From contig CAIYWI010000118.1 in NCBI GenBank assembly GCA_903929885.1, positions 19,518 through 83,517 of the forward strand: a stretch of DNA of 64,000 bases, read 5' to 3'. Below the pieces are notes generated by a model, which saw only the letters and a program-made list of their open reading frames with translations, searched no databases and was not told the DNA's origin. Positions within the stretch are counted from its first letter, which is position 1, and each line of letters begins with the position of its first letter. Positions 50,106 to 59,566 of this stretch are shown here, piece by piece. The DNA comes from an uncultured Phycisphaerales bacterium. Its GTDB lineage: Bacteria; Planctomycetota; Phycisphaerae; Phycisphaerales; UBA1924. The position numbers and the translations under genes are program-made.

Positions 50106-51575
50106 ATGGCCGCCGGATCCTCCCTGCGACCCCTGCCCCTCGCCATTGGCCTGGTCGCCGCGGCGGTTGCGTGGCTGCTCCTTCCAGTCGACCCCGCCGC
50201 CGCCACTGGTGCGCTCTCACCCCAAGGCCGCGTCGTCGCTTGCGTCGGCATCGCCATGGCCATCTGGTGGATGACCGAGGCCCTCCCCATCGAAGTGACC
50301 GGCCTGGTTCCCTTGGCCGCCTTCCCCCTGCTTGGCGCCACCACCATCGACCAAGCCGCCGCCCCCTACGCCGATCGCATCATCTTCCTGTTCCTCGGGG
50401 GCATGCTTCTGGGCCAAGCCATGGAAGCGTGGGGGTTGCATCGCCGCTTCGCCCTCCGCACCATCATCCTTCTGGGCTCCACGCCCACCCGCCTTGTCGG
50501 CGCGTTCCTGCTGGCCACCTCCGCCATCAGCATGTTCGTCTCCAACACCGCCGCCACCATCATGATGCTCCCCATCGGCGCCAGCGTCGCCGGCTGGATT
50601 CGCACGCATCTGGCCGGCGACGAACCCGCGGCACGCCATTGCCGCCAACTCATCGGCCCCGCCATCGTGCTGGCCATCGCCTTCGGCGCGAGCATCGGCG
50701 GCGTGGGCACCATCATCGGCACACCCCCCATCGCGCAGTACGCCGCCTTCATGAAGACCATCTCCCACGAAGTCACGTTCGTGGAATGGCTTCAGGTGGG
50801 CGTCCCGACACTGCTCATCGTCCTGCCCATCACCTGGTTCGTGCTCACGCGCGTGGTCTTTCGCTTCAAGATCCGCGAGATTCCCGGCGTGCAAGATCAC
50901 ATTCGCGACGATCTGGCGGCCTTGGGCCCGATGCGACGGGGCGAAGCCCTCGTGCTGCTGATCTTCGCCGCCGCCGCAGTCTGCTGGGTGCTCGGTCGCC
51001 AACTCAAGGTCGACGACACGGTCATCGCCATCGCCGCCGCCATCCTGCTCTTCGTGCTCGGAGCCCGCCACGACGACGGCGTCCGCCGCCCGCTGCTGAC
51101 CTGGCCCGAGGCCGAGCGGGTGCCGTGGGGCATCCTCCTTCTGTTCGGCGGCGGACTCTCGCTGGCCGGGGCCATCAAGTCCACCGGCGTCGACCTCTTC
51201 ATCGCCCATGCCGCCGATGGCCTGTCGCACGCCCCGCTCCTGCCGCTGCTGTGGGTGGTCGCCCTGGTCACCATCCTGCTCACCGAGTTCACCAGCAACA
51301 CCGCGCTGGTCGCCGCCGGCCTGCCCGTTGGCGCCGCCATCGCCGCCAGACTCGACGTGCCCCCCGCGGCCATCCTCGTCACCATCACCCTGACCGCCAG
51401 TCTGGGCTTCATGATGCCTGCGGGCACCGCCCCCAACGCCCTGGTCTTCGCCAGCGGCCAAGTGACGATGCGACAGATGATGCGGGCTGGTTTCCTGCTC
51501 GATCTGGCCTGTGCCGCCCTCATCCCGCCCTTGGTCGTCGCGCTGCTGCTCGCGGGCCTCCTGCCGGGCACCTGA
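50106..51575 (+). CDS. Sodium/dicarboxylate symporter of the DASS (SLC13) family
   Basis: A 489-residue inner membrane protein that imports di- or tricarboxylates (or sulfate) with Na+. About 11-12 membrane segments are visible. Two SNT motifs of the family occur, VSNTAATIMMLP and FTSNTALVAAGLP, in the two inverted repeats that form the Na+ sites. WWMTEALPIEVTGLVPLAAF is the usual first-repeat signature, and AGTAPNALVFASGQ closes the second. ATG 50106 is the first start. Substrate among SLC13 types cannot be decided. Confidence 0.9.
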   Translation: MAAGSSLRPLPLAIGLVAAAVAWLLLPVDPAAATGALSPQGRVVACVGIAMAIWWMTEALPIEVTGLVPLAAFPLLGATTIDQAAAPYADRIIFLFLGGMLLGQAMEAWGLHRRFALRTIILLGSTPTRLVGAFLLATSAISMFVSNTAATIMMLPIGASVAGWIRTHLAGDEPAARHCRQLIGPAIVLAIAFGASIGGVGTIIGTPPIAQYAAFMKTISHEVTFVEWLQVGVPTLLIVLPITWFVLTRVVFRFKIREIPGVQDHIRDDLAALGPMRRGEALVLLIFAAAAVCWVLGRQLKVDDTVIAIAAAILLFVLGARHDDGVRRPLLTWPEAERVPWGILLLFGGGLSLAGAIKSTGVDLFIAHAADGLSHAPLLPLLWVVALVTILLTEFTSNTALVAAGLPVGAAIAARLDVPPAAILVTITLTASLGFMMPAGTAPNALVFASGQVTMRQMMRAGFLLDLACAALIPPLVVALLLAGLLPGT

Positions 51576-51610
51576 CCCTGCGAACCCCCGGCCCCCTACG
51601 GTTGTGCGCC

Positions 51611-52078
51611 ATGCGCATCGCACTCAGCTCCGACCATCGCGGCACCTCGGCCATCCGCCAACTCCACGAGAAGCTCCGCCGGGAGGGTCACGAAGCCTTC
51701 CTCGTCGGCGACTGCTCCGGCAACGTGGCGTGCGACTATCCCGAACGGGCCTATGAGGTCGGCCAGATGGTCGCGGGCAAGTCCGCGGATCTGGGCATCC
51801 TGATCTGCGGCACCGGCATCGGCATGTCGATTGCCGCCAACAAGGTCCCCGGCGTTCGTGCCGCCGTCTGCCACGACGAACTCACCGCCCAGCTCGCCCG
51901 CAGCCACAACGACGCCAACGTCCTGTGCCTTTCGGCCGACCTGCTCGGCCAACGACTGATCGAGAAGATCTCGGAGGCGTGGATCGCCGCGAACTTCGAG
52001 GGAGGCCGGCACGCCCGACGCATCCGCAAGATCGCGGCCATGGAGAGCGGCAAGGACCCGGCCACCATCACCGATTGA
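51611..52078 (+). CDS. rpiB: Ribose-5-phosphate isomerase B
   Basis: RpiB interconverts ribose-5-P and ribulose-5-P in the pentose phosphate pathway. The 155-residue product starts MRIALSSDHRGTSAIRQLHE at ATG 51611 (the frame upstream belongs to the transporter gene region). The family's GTGIGMSIAANKVPGVRAAV gives the phosphate loop. CHDELTAQLARSHNDANVLC contains residues that surround the sugar. The Cys of the ICGTG motif is the usual catalytic base, so type B activity is likely. Confidence 0.92.
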   Translation: MRIALSSDHRGTSAIRQLHEKLRREGHEAFLVGDCSGNVACDYPERAYEVGQMVAGKSADLGILICGTGIGMSIAANKVPGVRAAVCHDELTAQLARSHNDANVLCLSADLLGQRLIEKISEAWIAANFEGGRHARRIRKIAAMESGKDPATITD

Positions 52079-52245
52079 TCCCGGTCCTCCCGCGGCATGC
52101 CGCCGTCTTCACCGGCGTCCTCAAGTGACGCCAAGTCTCCGTCCGATCCTTGCTCGATCCCAGCCGCAGGCCGCCGAACCCCCTCGTCGTGGACGGACGC
52201 GTGCCCATTCAAGTCGAGGACCCCCGTCCAAGGGGTGCACGCATC

Positions 52246-53397
52246 ATGACCGACCCCGCGACCAAACCGCTGCGCATCACGATCGCGGCGGGGCCATTTT
52301 TCCCGACGCCCCCGGCTCCCACCGGCGCGGTGCAGCGGGCGTGGTACGACCTGGCATTGCGGTTCGCTCGACGCGGCCACCACGTCGAGGTCGTCGCCGT
52401 TCGACATGAAGGTCAACCGGCGGAGGAAACCGTCGAGGGCGTGCACATCGTCCGCCGGCTCTCGATGAAGCAGGGCCGCAACATCTGGATCGACCTCGCC
52501 AAGGACCTCGTGGCGTGCCTGCTGACGGTGAGCCTGCTGCCCAAGGCGGATGTCGTCGTCACCAACTCCTTCTGGATGCCCCTGGTGGCCCGACTCCGCG
52601 GCCGCTCGATCGGCAAGATCTACGTCAGCATCGGCCGCTTCCCCAAGGGCCAGATCAAGCTCTACCGCTCGAGCCACCGCCTGCATGCCGTCAGCAAGGC
52701 CATCGAGGAGTCCATCCTCGCCGAAGACCCCTCGTCGGGGCCGAGGATCCGCATCCTGCCGTACCCCATCGCCACCGAGGTCTTCCAGCCGCCCGCCATG
52801 CCGCGGGCCTCCACGGGCGAACGCACAATCCTGTACACGGGCCGCATCCATCCCGAGAAAGGCGTCCACCTGCTCGTCGAGGCTTTCGCCTCGCTGCGGG
52901 CCACGCGGCCATGGCTCAAGCTGCGGCTCGTGGGACCGTCGACCATCACCGAAGGCGGCGGCGGCGAGCCCTATCTCGCGCGACTCAAGGGATTGATCGG
53001 CGATCTTCCGGTCGAGATCATGCCGCCGATCTACGGTCGACAAGCCCTTGCCGCCGAGTTGCACGCGGCACACTTCTACTGCTATCCGTCCCTCGCCGAG
53101 CGAGGCGAGAGTTTCGGCGTCGCGCCGCTGGAGGCGATGGCGACGGGCCTGCCCGTCGTGGTGTCGAACCTCGCCTGCTTCCGCGACTTCGTGCGCCCCG
53201 GCGAGAACGGGCTGGTCTTCGACCATCGCGCATCGAACCCCGCCGAACAACTTGCCCAGGAGTTGGCCCGCCTCATCGACGACCCCGCGCTCGCGGCCCG
53301 CATGGGCGACGCCGGCGCATCGACGGCGACGGCCTTCGGCTACGAGCAGGTCGCCGATGCCTACCTCGCCGACTTCCGCGACCTCGTCGGTCCATGA
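52246..53397 (+). CDS. GT4-family glycosyltransferase (GT-B fold)
   Basis: A 383-residue enzyme adding sugars from nucleotide-sugar donors. N-terminal Rossmann domain: GPFFPTPPAPTGAVQRAWYD, ALRFARRGHHVEVVAVRHEG, VVVTNSFWMPLVARL. C-terminal domain: ILYTGRIHPEKGVHLLVEAF, LRLVGPST and the ERGESFGVAPLEAMATGLPV donor motif with its E-x7-E arrangement. The ATG at 52246 opens the conserved RITIAAGPFF region; upstream in-frame codons lack a start. It could act on surface polysaccharide or LPS; the neighbours do not specify which. Confidence 0.87.
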   Translation: MTDPATKPLRITIAAGPFFPTPPAPTGAVQRAWYDLALRFARRGHHVEVVAVRHEGQPAEETVEGVHIVRRLSMKQGRNIWIDLAKDLVACLLTVSLLPKADVVVTNSFWMPLVARLRGRSIGKIYVSIGRFPKGQIKLYRSSHRLHAVSKAIEESILAEDPSSGPRIRILPYPIATEVFQPPAMPRASTGERTILYTGRIHPEKGVHLLVEAFASLRATRPWLKLRLVGPSTITEGGGGEPYLARLKGLIGDLPVEIMPPIYGRQALAAELHAAHFYCYPSLAERGESFGVAPLEAMATGLPVVVSNLACFRDFVRPGENGLVFDHRASNPAEQLAQELARLIDDPALAARMGDAGASTATAFGYEQVADAYLADFRDLVGP

Positions 53398-53432
53398 CAC
53401 ACGACGCGCGAGCCGGCGTGGCCGAAAAACGA

Positions 53433-53459
53433 CGAACCCCGCGACGTGCGCGGGGTTCG
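53433..53459. terminator. Bidirectional hairpin between convergent genes
   Basis: Perfect 11-bp stem CGAACCCCGCG/CGCGGGGTTCG with a 5-nt loop, between the glycosyltransferase stop (53397) and the convergent crotonase-fold gene stop (53484). No long U tract follows on either strand. Confidence 0.75.
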
Positions 53460-53483
53460 CGGGGATCCTGATTGATCGAGGCC

Positions 53484-54809
53484 TCACCGCATGAGGTCGC
53501 GAAGCAGCTTCTCCTGCTCCTCGAGCCACTTCTTGTATTCCTCTTCATCGTTCATGCCCAGGGCGAACATGATGAAGTTGGGGTTGTTGCGGATCATGGC
53601 CTTGATCTGCTCGAGGGCGGCGCGGGCTCGCCCGATGAAGCGGGCGCGCCCCTCGCGGGTCTGCTCGCTGGCGGCGGCCTGCACGTTCATCTGGTACTTG
53701 GCGAAGTACTCCTGCGTGCGCTCCTCGTCGTTCTTGGCCTGCTTGCGGTAGCCGATGTTCCACTTCTCGGCCTTGCTGACCGGGTAGAGCGAGCCCTTGA
53801 CGTCCTCGCCGACCCACTGCAGCTCGGTGTAGCCCATGGCCTTGGTGAGCTCCTCGAGGGTGCTGGCCGTGCCCTTGGAGAAGCCGACCTGAAGGGCGTT
53901 CTCGGCGTTGAAGGTGAGGATCTCCTTCTCGCGGTTGACGATGATCTCGCCGGAGGTCGCGTCGCCGAAGAACTTGAAGGTGCCGTCGGGCATCCGCGTG
54001 GCCGAGACGGGCTGGTCGATCTGCATCGCGCGGATGATGAGCGGGTCGTACCCGCCGCGAGCGGAGATCTTCTCCATCTGCACGAGCACTCGCTCGAGCT
54101 GCAGGCCCTTGATGGCCACCAGACGGCCCGAGTACCCGGTCGCCGCGCCGAAGTTGGCCTTGTTGGAGAAGTAGATCTCCTCGACGCACAGGATGCTCAT
54201 CGCCGCGGCGGAGATGGCCGAATCGATCCACCCCACGGTGCGGAATTTCTTCTTGTAGGTGTTGTGGATGACGTCGCTGATCTTCTGCACCTCGAGCAGC
54301 GCGCCGCCGCCGGAGTTCACGCGAAGCACCACCACGCCCGTGCCGTCGTTGCCGACCTCCTCCTCGAGCAGGGGCAGCATCTGCTCGAGCGCGTAGGCGG
54401 TCATGTAGATGCCCACCATGTCGCCCTGCTTCTCGTCTCGCGTCTCGCCGAGCGTGACGACCGCGGCGCGCGGGACGCCGGGACGCGGATTGGGCTTTGC
54501 CTTCCGGCCCGCCTCGGGCGACGTCGCCACCGGCTTGGCGGCCTCCTCCTTCGAAGGCGCCTCGCCCGCCTCGCGCTCCAGCGAGGTGTATTCGGTCGCG
54601 GTGAACATCTTGGTCTGTTCGACCCCCGCGATGGCGTACTTGAACCAGATGGTGCCGTCGATCTCGCGCGTCACGGTGCCCTCGAGCACCGTGCCGTCCT
54701 TGAGCGTCAGCCGATCAAGCGCATACGCGCTGTCGGTGGCCATCGCCGCCAGCAGGACCGTGACCGCCGCGGCCATGCCCATCAAACGCCTGAACATCGT
54801 CTTCGCCAT
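53484..54809 (-). CDS. Exported ClpP/crotonase-fold protein, NfeD-protease-like
   Basis: A 441-residue exported protein with signal peptide RRLMGMAAAVTVLLAAMATD. An N-terminal small beta domain (LDRLTLKDGTVLEGTVTREI) precedes a ClpP/crotonase fold: VVVLRVNSGGGALLEVQKIS, then DSAISAAAMSILCVEEIYFS, where a Ser aligns with the catalytic Ser of NfeD-type membrane proteases, and KANFGAATGYSG. The C-terminus is helical. ATG 54809 is chosen for the signal peptide. It lies 32 bp after a paralogue with the same domain order, so they are probably an operon. Confidence 0.75.
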   Translation of the reverse strand: MAKTMFRRLMGMAAAVTVLLAAMATDSAYALDRLTLKDGTVLEGTVTREIDGTIWFKYAIAGVEQTKMFTATEYTSLEREAGEAPSKEEAAKPVATSPEAGRKAKPNPRPGVPRAAVVTLGETRDEKQGDMVGIYMTAYALEQMLPLLEEEVGNDGTGVVVLRVNSGGGALLEVQKISDVIHNTYKKKFRTVGWIDSAISAAAMSILCVEEIYFSNKANFGAATGYSGRLVAIKGLQLERVLVQMEKISARGGYDPLIIRAMQIDQPVSATRMPDGTFKFFGDATSGEIIVNREKEILTFNAENALQVGFSKGTASTLEELTKAMGYTELQWVGEDVKGSLYPVSKAEKWNIGYRKQAKNDEERTQEYFAKYQMNVQAAASEQTREGRARFIGRARAALEQIKAMIRNNPNFIMFALGMNDEEEYKKWLEEQEKLLRDLMR

Positions 54810-54841
54810 GCCAAGACTCCTCGCTCGCGCGGCCGTCCGCG

Positions 54842-56317
54842 TCACTTCCTGTCCTTGATCTGCTCGATCTTGATCTGCTCGAGAATCGTGTTGATGTCGG
54901 CCTCGCTCGGGATGCCGTTCTGACCGAGCCAGCGCGGGCTGAGGCCCTCGCCGAACTTGCCCTTGATGAGCCGGAGCATCTGCTCCAGGATGCTGCGGCG
55001 CTGGCCGCGGGCCTTGGTCCTGGCCGCCTGATCGCCGGGTTGCTGCACCCGGACCTCTCGGTAGTCGTCCATCAGCTTGAGCAGCGTCCGCTTGGTCGAG
55101 TCGACGCCCGCGGACCAGTCGCGCATGATGTTCTTCGACCGGCCCTTCACCTCGACCGAATCAAGCGCGATGTCCATCGCCGCCAGAAGGTCGTCGCGCG
55201 TGTCCACCGTGCGACGCGACACGCCGAGAATCTCGGCGAGCCGGGCGTTGATCGTCAGCACGTCGTTGCCGCCGTCGCCGCGAAGCACCTGGTTGACGCT
55301 GTCCTGGTTGTTCTCCTCGCCGTCGTCGGTGAGAAGCTCCTCGCCCGCGTTGGTCGGATAGCCCTCGAAGAGCTCGGGCTTGCCCCCGCTCATGCGGTAC
55401 GACAGCACGTAGTTGCGGAAGCACATCGCCCGAATCAGGCGGAAGTCGTACCCGCCCGCGATGCACCAACCCTCGGCGTGTCCCAGACGCAGCGAACGCT
55501 GCTTCTGACGCACCACCTCGTCGCCCACGCCGTCGAAGAGCTCGCCCAGGTTGCCGACGCCGCCCATCTTCGCTTCGCTCGCGAAGTACAACTCGGGCAC
55601 CACCAGCGGCAGGAACGCCGAGCCGCCCATCGCGTCCTTCACCCACATCGTGATGCGGGGCTTGGTCGTCCAGTCCTTCGGGATGTCGTCCGTGAAGACC
55701 TCGCAGATCGCCTCGGCCCGGAACATCTCGTCGAAGTTCGCCGCCAACTCCGGCAGCGGGTTGCGAGGGTCGATGGTCCACACCGGGTCGTATTCGATGA
55801 CGATCGTGTTCGCGCTGTTCTTCCGCGCGTCGTCCAGCGCCTCGCGCAGCGGGGTCTGGCTGATCTGGGCGCCCAACTCGCCCTTGAGTTCGATCCAGTA
55901 ATACCGGTTCTTCCCGCCCGTCGCCGGCACGGGATCGCCGGCCGGAGCGACGGCGCCGGGCGTGGCCGCCTTCACCGGATCCGCCGCCGCCGTGCCGTCG
56001 GCCTTGCGCTCGCCCTTCTTCATCTGCAGGATGTCGGCCTTGGGGTACTCGGTCTCGAAGTCCAGGCCCGCCACCTTGCCCTTGAACCGCACCATCGTCG
56101 CCGTCTCCGACACGATGGTGCCGTAGAACACCTTGCCGTCCTTGAAGATCAGGACGTCGGGCCCCTCGCCGCCCTTCGCGTCGTCCGACGGTGCGGCGGC
56201 GGGCTTGGGCTCGGCCATCGCCAACGACACGTCAACGGCGACCGACGCCAGCAGCAGCGAAGCCGCCGCACCGACCAACCAACGCCACCGAGCATTCAAG
56301 GCACTTGGCTTCTTCAT
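54842..56317 (-). CDS. Exported ClpP/crotonase-fold paralogue, catalytic Ser apparently replaced
   Basis: A 491-residue protein with signal peptide LVGAAASLLLASVAVDVSLA. It carries the same N-terminal beta module as its neighbour (VLIFKDGKVFYGTIVSETAT), then a Pro/Ala linker and the crotonase-like core (NTIVIEYDPVWTIDPRNPLP ... DAMGGSAFLPLVVPELYFAS). Where the paralogue has ISAAA, this one has MGGSA, so the Ser is shifted or lost and activity is doubtful. The C-terminal half is helical. ATG 56317 opens MKKPSALNARWRWLVGA. Function is unknown; an active/inactive pair is one explanation. Confidence 0.65.
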   Translation of the reverse strand: MKKPSALNARWRWLVGAAASLLLASVAVDVSLAMAEPKPAAAPSDDAKGGEGPDVLIFKDGKVFYGTIVSETATMVRFKGKVAGLDFETEYPKADILQMKKGERKADGTAAADPVKAATPGAVAPAGDPVPATGGKNRYYWIELKGELGAQISQTPLREALDDARKNSANTIVIEYDPVWTIDPRNPLPELAANFDEMFRAEAICEVFTDDIPKDWTTKPRITMWVKDAMGGSAFLPLVVPELYFASEAKMGGVGNLGELFDGVGDEVVRQKQRSLRLGHAEGWCIAGGYDFRLIRAMCFRNYVLSYRMSGGKPELFEGYPTNAGEELLTDDGEENNQDSVNQVLRGDGGNDVLTINARLAEILGVSRRTVDTRDDLLAAMDIALDSVEVKGRSKNIMRDWSAGVDSTKRTLLKLMDDYREVRVQQPGDQAARTKARGQRRSILEQMLRLIKGKFGEGLSPRWLGQNGIPSEADINTILEQIKIEQIKDRK

Positions 56318-56488
56318 GATTCGTCCTTCCGAATACCTCGCCGTCGCGCACACCACGAGCGCACCGACACCGCTTCCCCCGCCCCCATCATGTACGCCCT
56401 GAAAGAGCGTACGTTGCGTGCCGCCCACCCACTTTCCACCCTCGCCCCGACGGGCGGCAGGCCCCCTCATATCCGATCAAAATGCGAA

Positions 56489-58450
56489 TCAGGAACCGCT
56501 CGCCGGCGTCTCCGGCGACGCGGGCTTGGGCTCGGGCATCGCCGCCCCCGCGGGCTGGTCGAGATCGATGAACGCGTACTGCTCTTTCAACGTCTGGAAC
56601 GCGAAGGGGTTCACCGCTTTCTCGCCCCGCAACTGCTCGAGCAGGTCGCGGCCCGTGAGGTTCCGCGCGGCCTGGAGCGTCAGCGTCCGCATCCCCTCCT
56701 GGCTCAGGGGCTCGTGTCCGGTCACCTGGAAGATGGCCAGACTCTGGCGGGCCGGCAGCGGGACCGCCACGGTCCGCTGGGCGACGTTCTCCGGTGAGGC
56801 CTTGGTCGAATGACCCAGGATGTCGACCTGGGCCTCGATGGCCTCGCGGACCTCCTTGGTGTCGTACTGCGGATAGGCGCGATCGATCTGATCGCCGGTC
56901 ATCAGCACGCGACGATCGATCGTCAGGTCGGTGGCCGCGCCGCCGCCGGTGCCGAAGGCCTTCGCCAGCCCCTCGAGGCCGTCGGTGATGGCCTGCACCT
57001 GCAACGCCGCCGCTTCGCCCTTGAGCTTGTCGAAGGCCGCCGCCTTTCTCGCGTCGCTCGCCACTCGATCGCGCACGCTCGCCAGCGACTCGGCCGGCGA
57101 CTCGAGCCGGGCCTCGAGCACCGTCACGTAGAAGCGATTGCCCGCCGCGTCGGTCAGGGGTTGCTCGAAGGGAACGCCCGCCTGCAGGCCCAGCGAGTTG
57201 CTCTTGCTCAACTCGTAGGTCTGGCCCAGGAAGTCGACGATCCCGCCGGTCTGCGTGCCCACGCGGAACTGGGCCGACGCCAACTCGCCCGCCGAGCGGA
57301 AGTCCTCGATGGGCGTGAACGTCGCCGCCTTGACCTGCACCGCGGGCTGGGGCATCCGCACCGCCGTGACGTCGGACACGACCATGCGCGCCAGTTCCTC
57401 CATCGAGGGACGACGGGCCGCCCAGTCGTCGGGCAGGCGCTTCACGCCCGCCGCCGAGTCGAGATTGCGCGTCGCGCTGCGGATGCGGGCGCGGATCAGG
57501 CGGTCCGCCTCGGTCAAGGCCGCGTCCACCTTCGCGGTCCGCAGCGCGGCCTCGACATTGGCTCGCTCGGCGGCAAACTCGCCCTTGAACGTCTCGCGGT
57601 TCTGCCGCCAGTGCTTGTTCACCTCGACCGGATCCAGCGTCACCGCCGCCGCGATGGCGGCATTGCTCAGCGTCATCCACTCGATCTTCACCCGCTTGGG
57701 CTCTTCATAGCCGAAGCCGAACTCGCCGGCGCCGGGCTTGACGCCCTTGTACTGCTCGAACATCGCCTGAAGCGTCGCGTCCGACGGCTCGGCCACGCCC
57801 TGCACCCTGTCGGCCGGAATCTCGAGGGCGTCGAAACTCGCCCTCATCGACAGGTCGCCCACCTTGCCCACCATTCGCACGTCGGACATCCGGGGCGCGT
57901 GCTGGAAGGCGTCGATCATCCGCGTCACGCCTCGCAACCGCGACAACGCCCGTCCGAACTCGTCGGGCGTCAAGGGTCCGCGAGCCCGATCGCGCATCAT
58001 CGCCATCCGCTGCTGCGTCTGCTGCGTGAACTGGGTCATCATCTGCGGGTTGTTCAGCAGGAACTCCGCGATGCCCCGGTACTGCGGGTTGCCCATCACC
58101 TCGTAGCGGGCCTCCTCGGTCGCAAGCCCGTCCTCCCACCCCTGGCCGTCGCCCTTGTCGCCGACGAGTCCCGCTCGCTCGGCCTGCAACGCCATGAGGT
58201 ACCAGTGCGTGCCGCTCTCGGCCCCCACCCGCATCGTCACGATGCCGGGGAGATAGTCGCGCAGGGCGCGATACTCCTGCTCGGCCTTGAGCATCTCGGA
58301 GGCGCGGATCTTGCGGCCCTCCAGCGTGGCCACCACCCGCTTGCCGGGATCGCCGCCCATGCCCGTCCCGCTCGTCGCCCACGTCAACATCAGCAGGATG
58401 GTGAAGAGGGGCAACACCCACACCTTGTACTTGCGGAGGAACTTCCTCAT
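56489..58450 (-). CDS. PpiD/SurA-like periplasmic chaperone anchored in the inner membrane
   Basis: A 653-residue protein with a short cytosolic N-terminus and one membrane helix (KVWVLPLFTILLMLTWATSG), followed by a SurA-type N-terminal helical chaperone domain (VVATLEGRKIRASEMLKAEQ, MIDAFQHAPRMSDVRMVGKV). Later parts resemble a parvulin-like region (FTPIEDFRSAGELASAQFRV) but without the clear active-site pattern of parvulin PPIases. The Pro/Ala-rich C-terminus is disordered. It is next to the two crotonase-fold genes on the same strand (172 bp upstream). Confidence 0.75.
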   Translation of the reverse strand: MRKFLRKYKVWVLPLFTILLMLTWATSGTGMGGDPGKRVVATLEGRKIRASEMLKAEQEYRALRDYLPGIVTMRVGAESGTHWYLMALQAERAGLVGDKGDGQGWEDGLATEEARYEVMGNPQYRGIAEFLLNNPQMMTQFTQQTQQRMAMMRDRARGPLTPDEFGRALSRLRGVTRMIDAFQHAPRMSDVRMVGKVGDLSMRASFDALEIPADRVQGVAEPSDATLQAMFEQYKGVKPGAGEFGFGYEEPKRVKIEWMTLSNAAIAAAVTLDPVEVNKHWRQNRETFKGEFAAERANVEAALRTAKVDAALTEADRLIRARIRSATRNLDSAAGVKRLPDDWAARRPSMEELARMVVSDVTAVRMPQPAVQVKAATFTPIEDFRSAGELASAQFRVGTQTGGIVDFLGQTYELSKSNSLGLQAGVPFEQPLTDAAGNRFYVTVLEARLESPAESLASVRDRVASDARKAAAFDKLKGEAAALQVQAITDGLEGLAKAFGTGGGAATDLTIDRRVLMTGDQIDRAYPQYDTKEVREAIEAQVDILGHSTKASPENVAQRTVAVPLPARQSLAIFQVTGHEPLSQEGMRTLTLQAARNLTGRDLLEQLRGEKAVNPFAFQTLKEQYAFIDLDQPAGAAMPEPKPASPETPASGS

Positions 58451-58525
58451 GGATGACTCACCCGTTCAAGCGGCGCGCCGAGAACGTGCGCCGCGGCCGC
58501 GATCCATCGCCCTTCCCAACGAATC

Positions 58526-58553
58526 CGGCCGATCGGAGCGAACCGATCGGCCG
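58526..58553. terminator. Hairpin downstream of rpsD
   Basis: Stem CGGCCGATCGG/CCGATCGGCCG (11 bp) with a 6-nt loop, between the rpsD stop (58664) and the next gene's start (58450). No U tract follows on the minus strand, so it may be a Rho-assisted or processing site. Confidence 0.55.
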
Positions 58554-58663
58554 GGTGATGATTCATCCGACATGAATCCCGGCCCCCTGCCGCAGACCTC
58601 CCGCGGACCTGCTGCGGACCCGATGTCGACATGTCGGCGTCGATCGAACGAGCTCCACGCCGA

Positions 58664-59263
58664 TCAGCGGTAGAACTCGATGATGAGGTTCGTGTTGACG
58701 TCGAAGGGGATCTGGTCCGTCGTCGGATTCGCGACCACCTTGAGCTTGAGCTCCGAGGGATTGAACTCGATCCAGCCCGGCACCTCCAGGCCCGCCATCG
58801 ACTCCATCTGCTCCTTGCCCAGCTTCTGCGCCTTGGGCTTGAGCGTGATCACGTCGCCCACCGACACCGAGAAGCTCGGGCGGTCCGTCTTGCGGCCGTT
58901 CACCAGCACGTGACCGTGCGCCACCATCTGACGCGTCGCCCACACCGTGCGGCCCAGCCCGCAACGACGCAGCACGTTGTCCAGACGCCGCTCCATCAGC
59001 TGCAGCAGCATGTCGCCCGAGTTGCCCGGCATGCTGCCCGCGTGATCCATGTAGCGGCGGAACTGCTTCTCCAGCACGCCGTAGTGGTACTTGAGCTTCT
59101 GCTTCTCGTTCAAACGCAGGCCGTAGTCGCGGATGCGACGCCCGCGGAACCCGTGCATGCCGGGGAACACCAGCGACCGCTTCGACGTGTGCTTCGGAAT
59201 GTCGACCACCGGCGCGCCGACGCGACGCGACTGCTTGACCTTCGGACCCGTGTACCGTGCCAT
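58664..59263 (-). CDS. rpsD: 30S ribosomal protein S4
   Basis: S4 is a primary 16S rRNA-binding protein of the small subunit. The 199-residue product starts MARYTGPKVKQSRRVGAPVV at ATG 59263 behind AAGGAAG. It has the S4 N-terminal domain (RDYGLRLNEKQKLKYHYGVL, EKQFRRYMDHAGSMPGNSGD) and the S4 RNA-binding fold (LQLMERRLDNVLRRCGLGRT, HGHVLVNGRKTDRPSF). It lacks the N-terminal zinc-binding Cys set. It stands apart from the rpsM-rpsK-rpoA cluster, common in this phylum. Confidence 0.97.
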   Translation of the reverse strand: MARYTGPKVKQSRRVGAPVVDIPKHTSKRSLVFPGMHGFRGRRIRDYGLRLNEKQKLKYHYGVLEKQFRRYMDHAGSMPGNSGDMLLQLMERRLDNVLRRCGLGRTVWATRQMVAHGHVLVNGRKTDRPSFSVSVGDVITLKPKAQKLGKEQMESMAGLEVPGWIEFNPSELKLKVVANPTTDQIPFDVNTNLIIEFYR

Positions 59264-59566
59264 CGTTGCTTCCTTTCCGTCTCCGGCAGCCACACGCCAG
59301 CCGCCATGGCAGGACGCGTCGCCGGGTGTGCGGCATGTGCCGCACGCCAGGGCAGGACCCGCGACTACGGGCTGCCCCATCAGAATCACCCTCGTTCCGG
59401 AACGGCTCCGGAAACCAAGGCCCCAACTATAGCCCACACCCCGGACCCGCTTCCCTCGCCGCCTGTTGTTTGTTCGTGTTCTGTTCGATCCGCCGCGACA
59501 CGCATGCGTCCGGGACTGCACCTGCAACCCGGCCCCGACTCTCTACGCTTGGGTCGCCACCACCCC
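59264..59566. other. Intergenic region between divergent rpsD and tatC
   Basis: About 300 bp without a gene; I see no REP or module A copy. TTGTTTGTTCGTGTTC near 59465 is the only AT-rich patch and might hold a promoter; no clear -10/-35 pair is visible. Confidence 0.4.
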
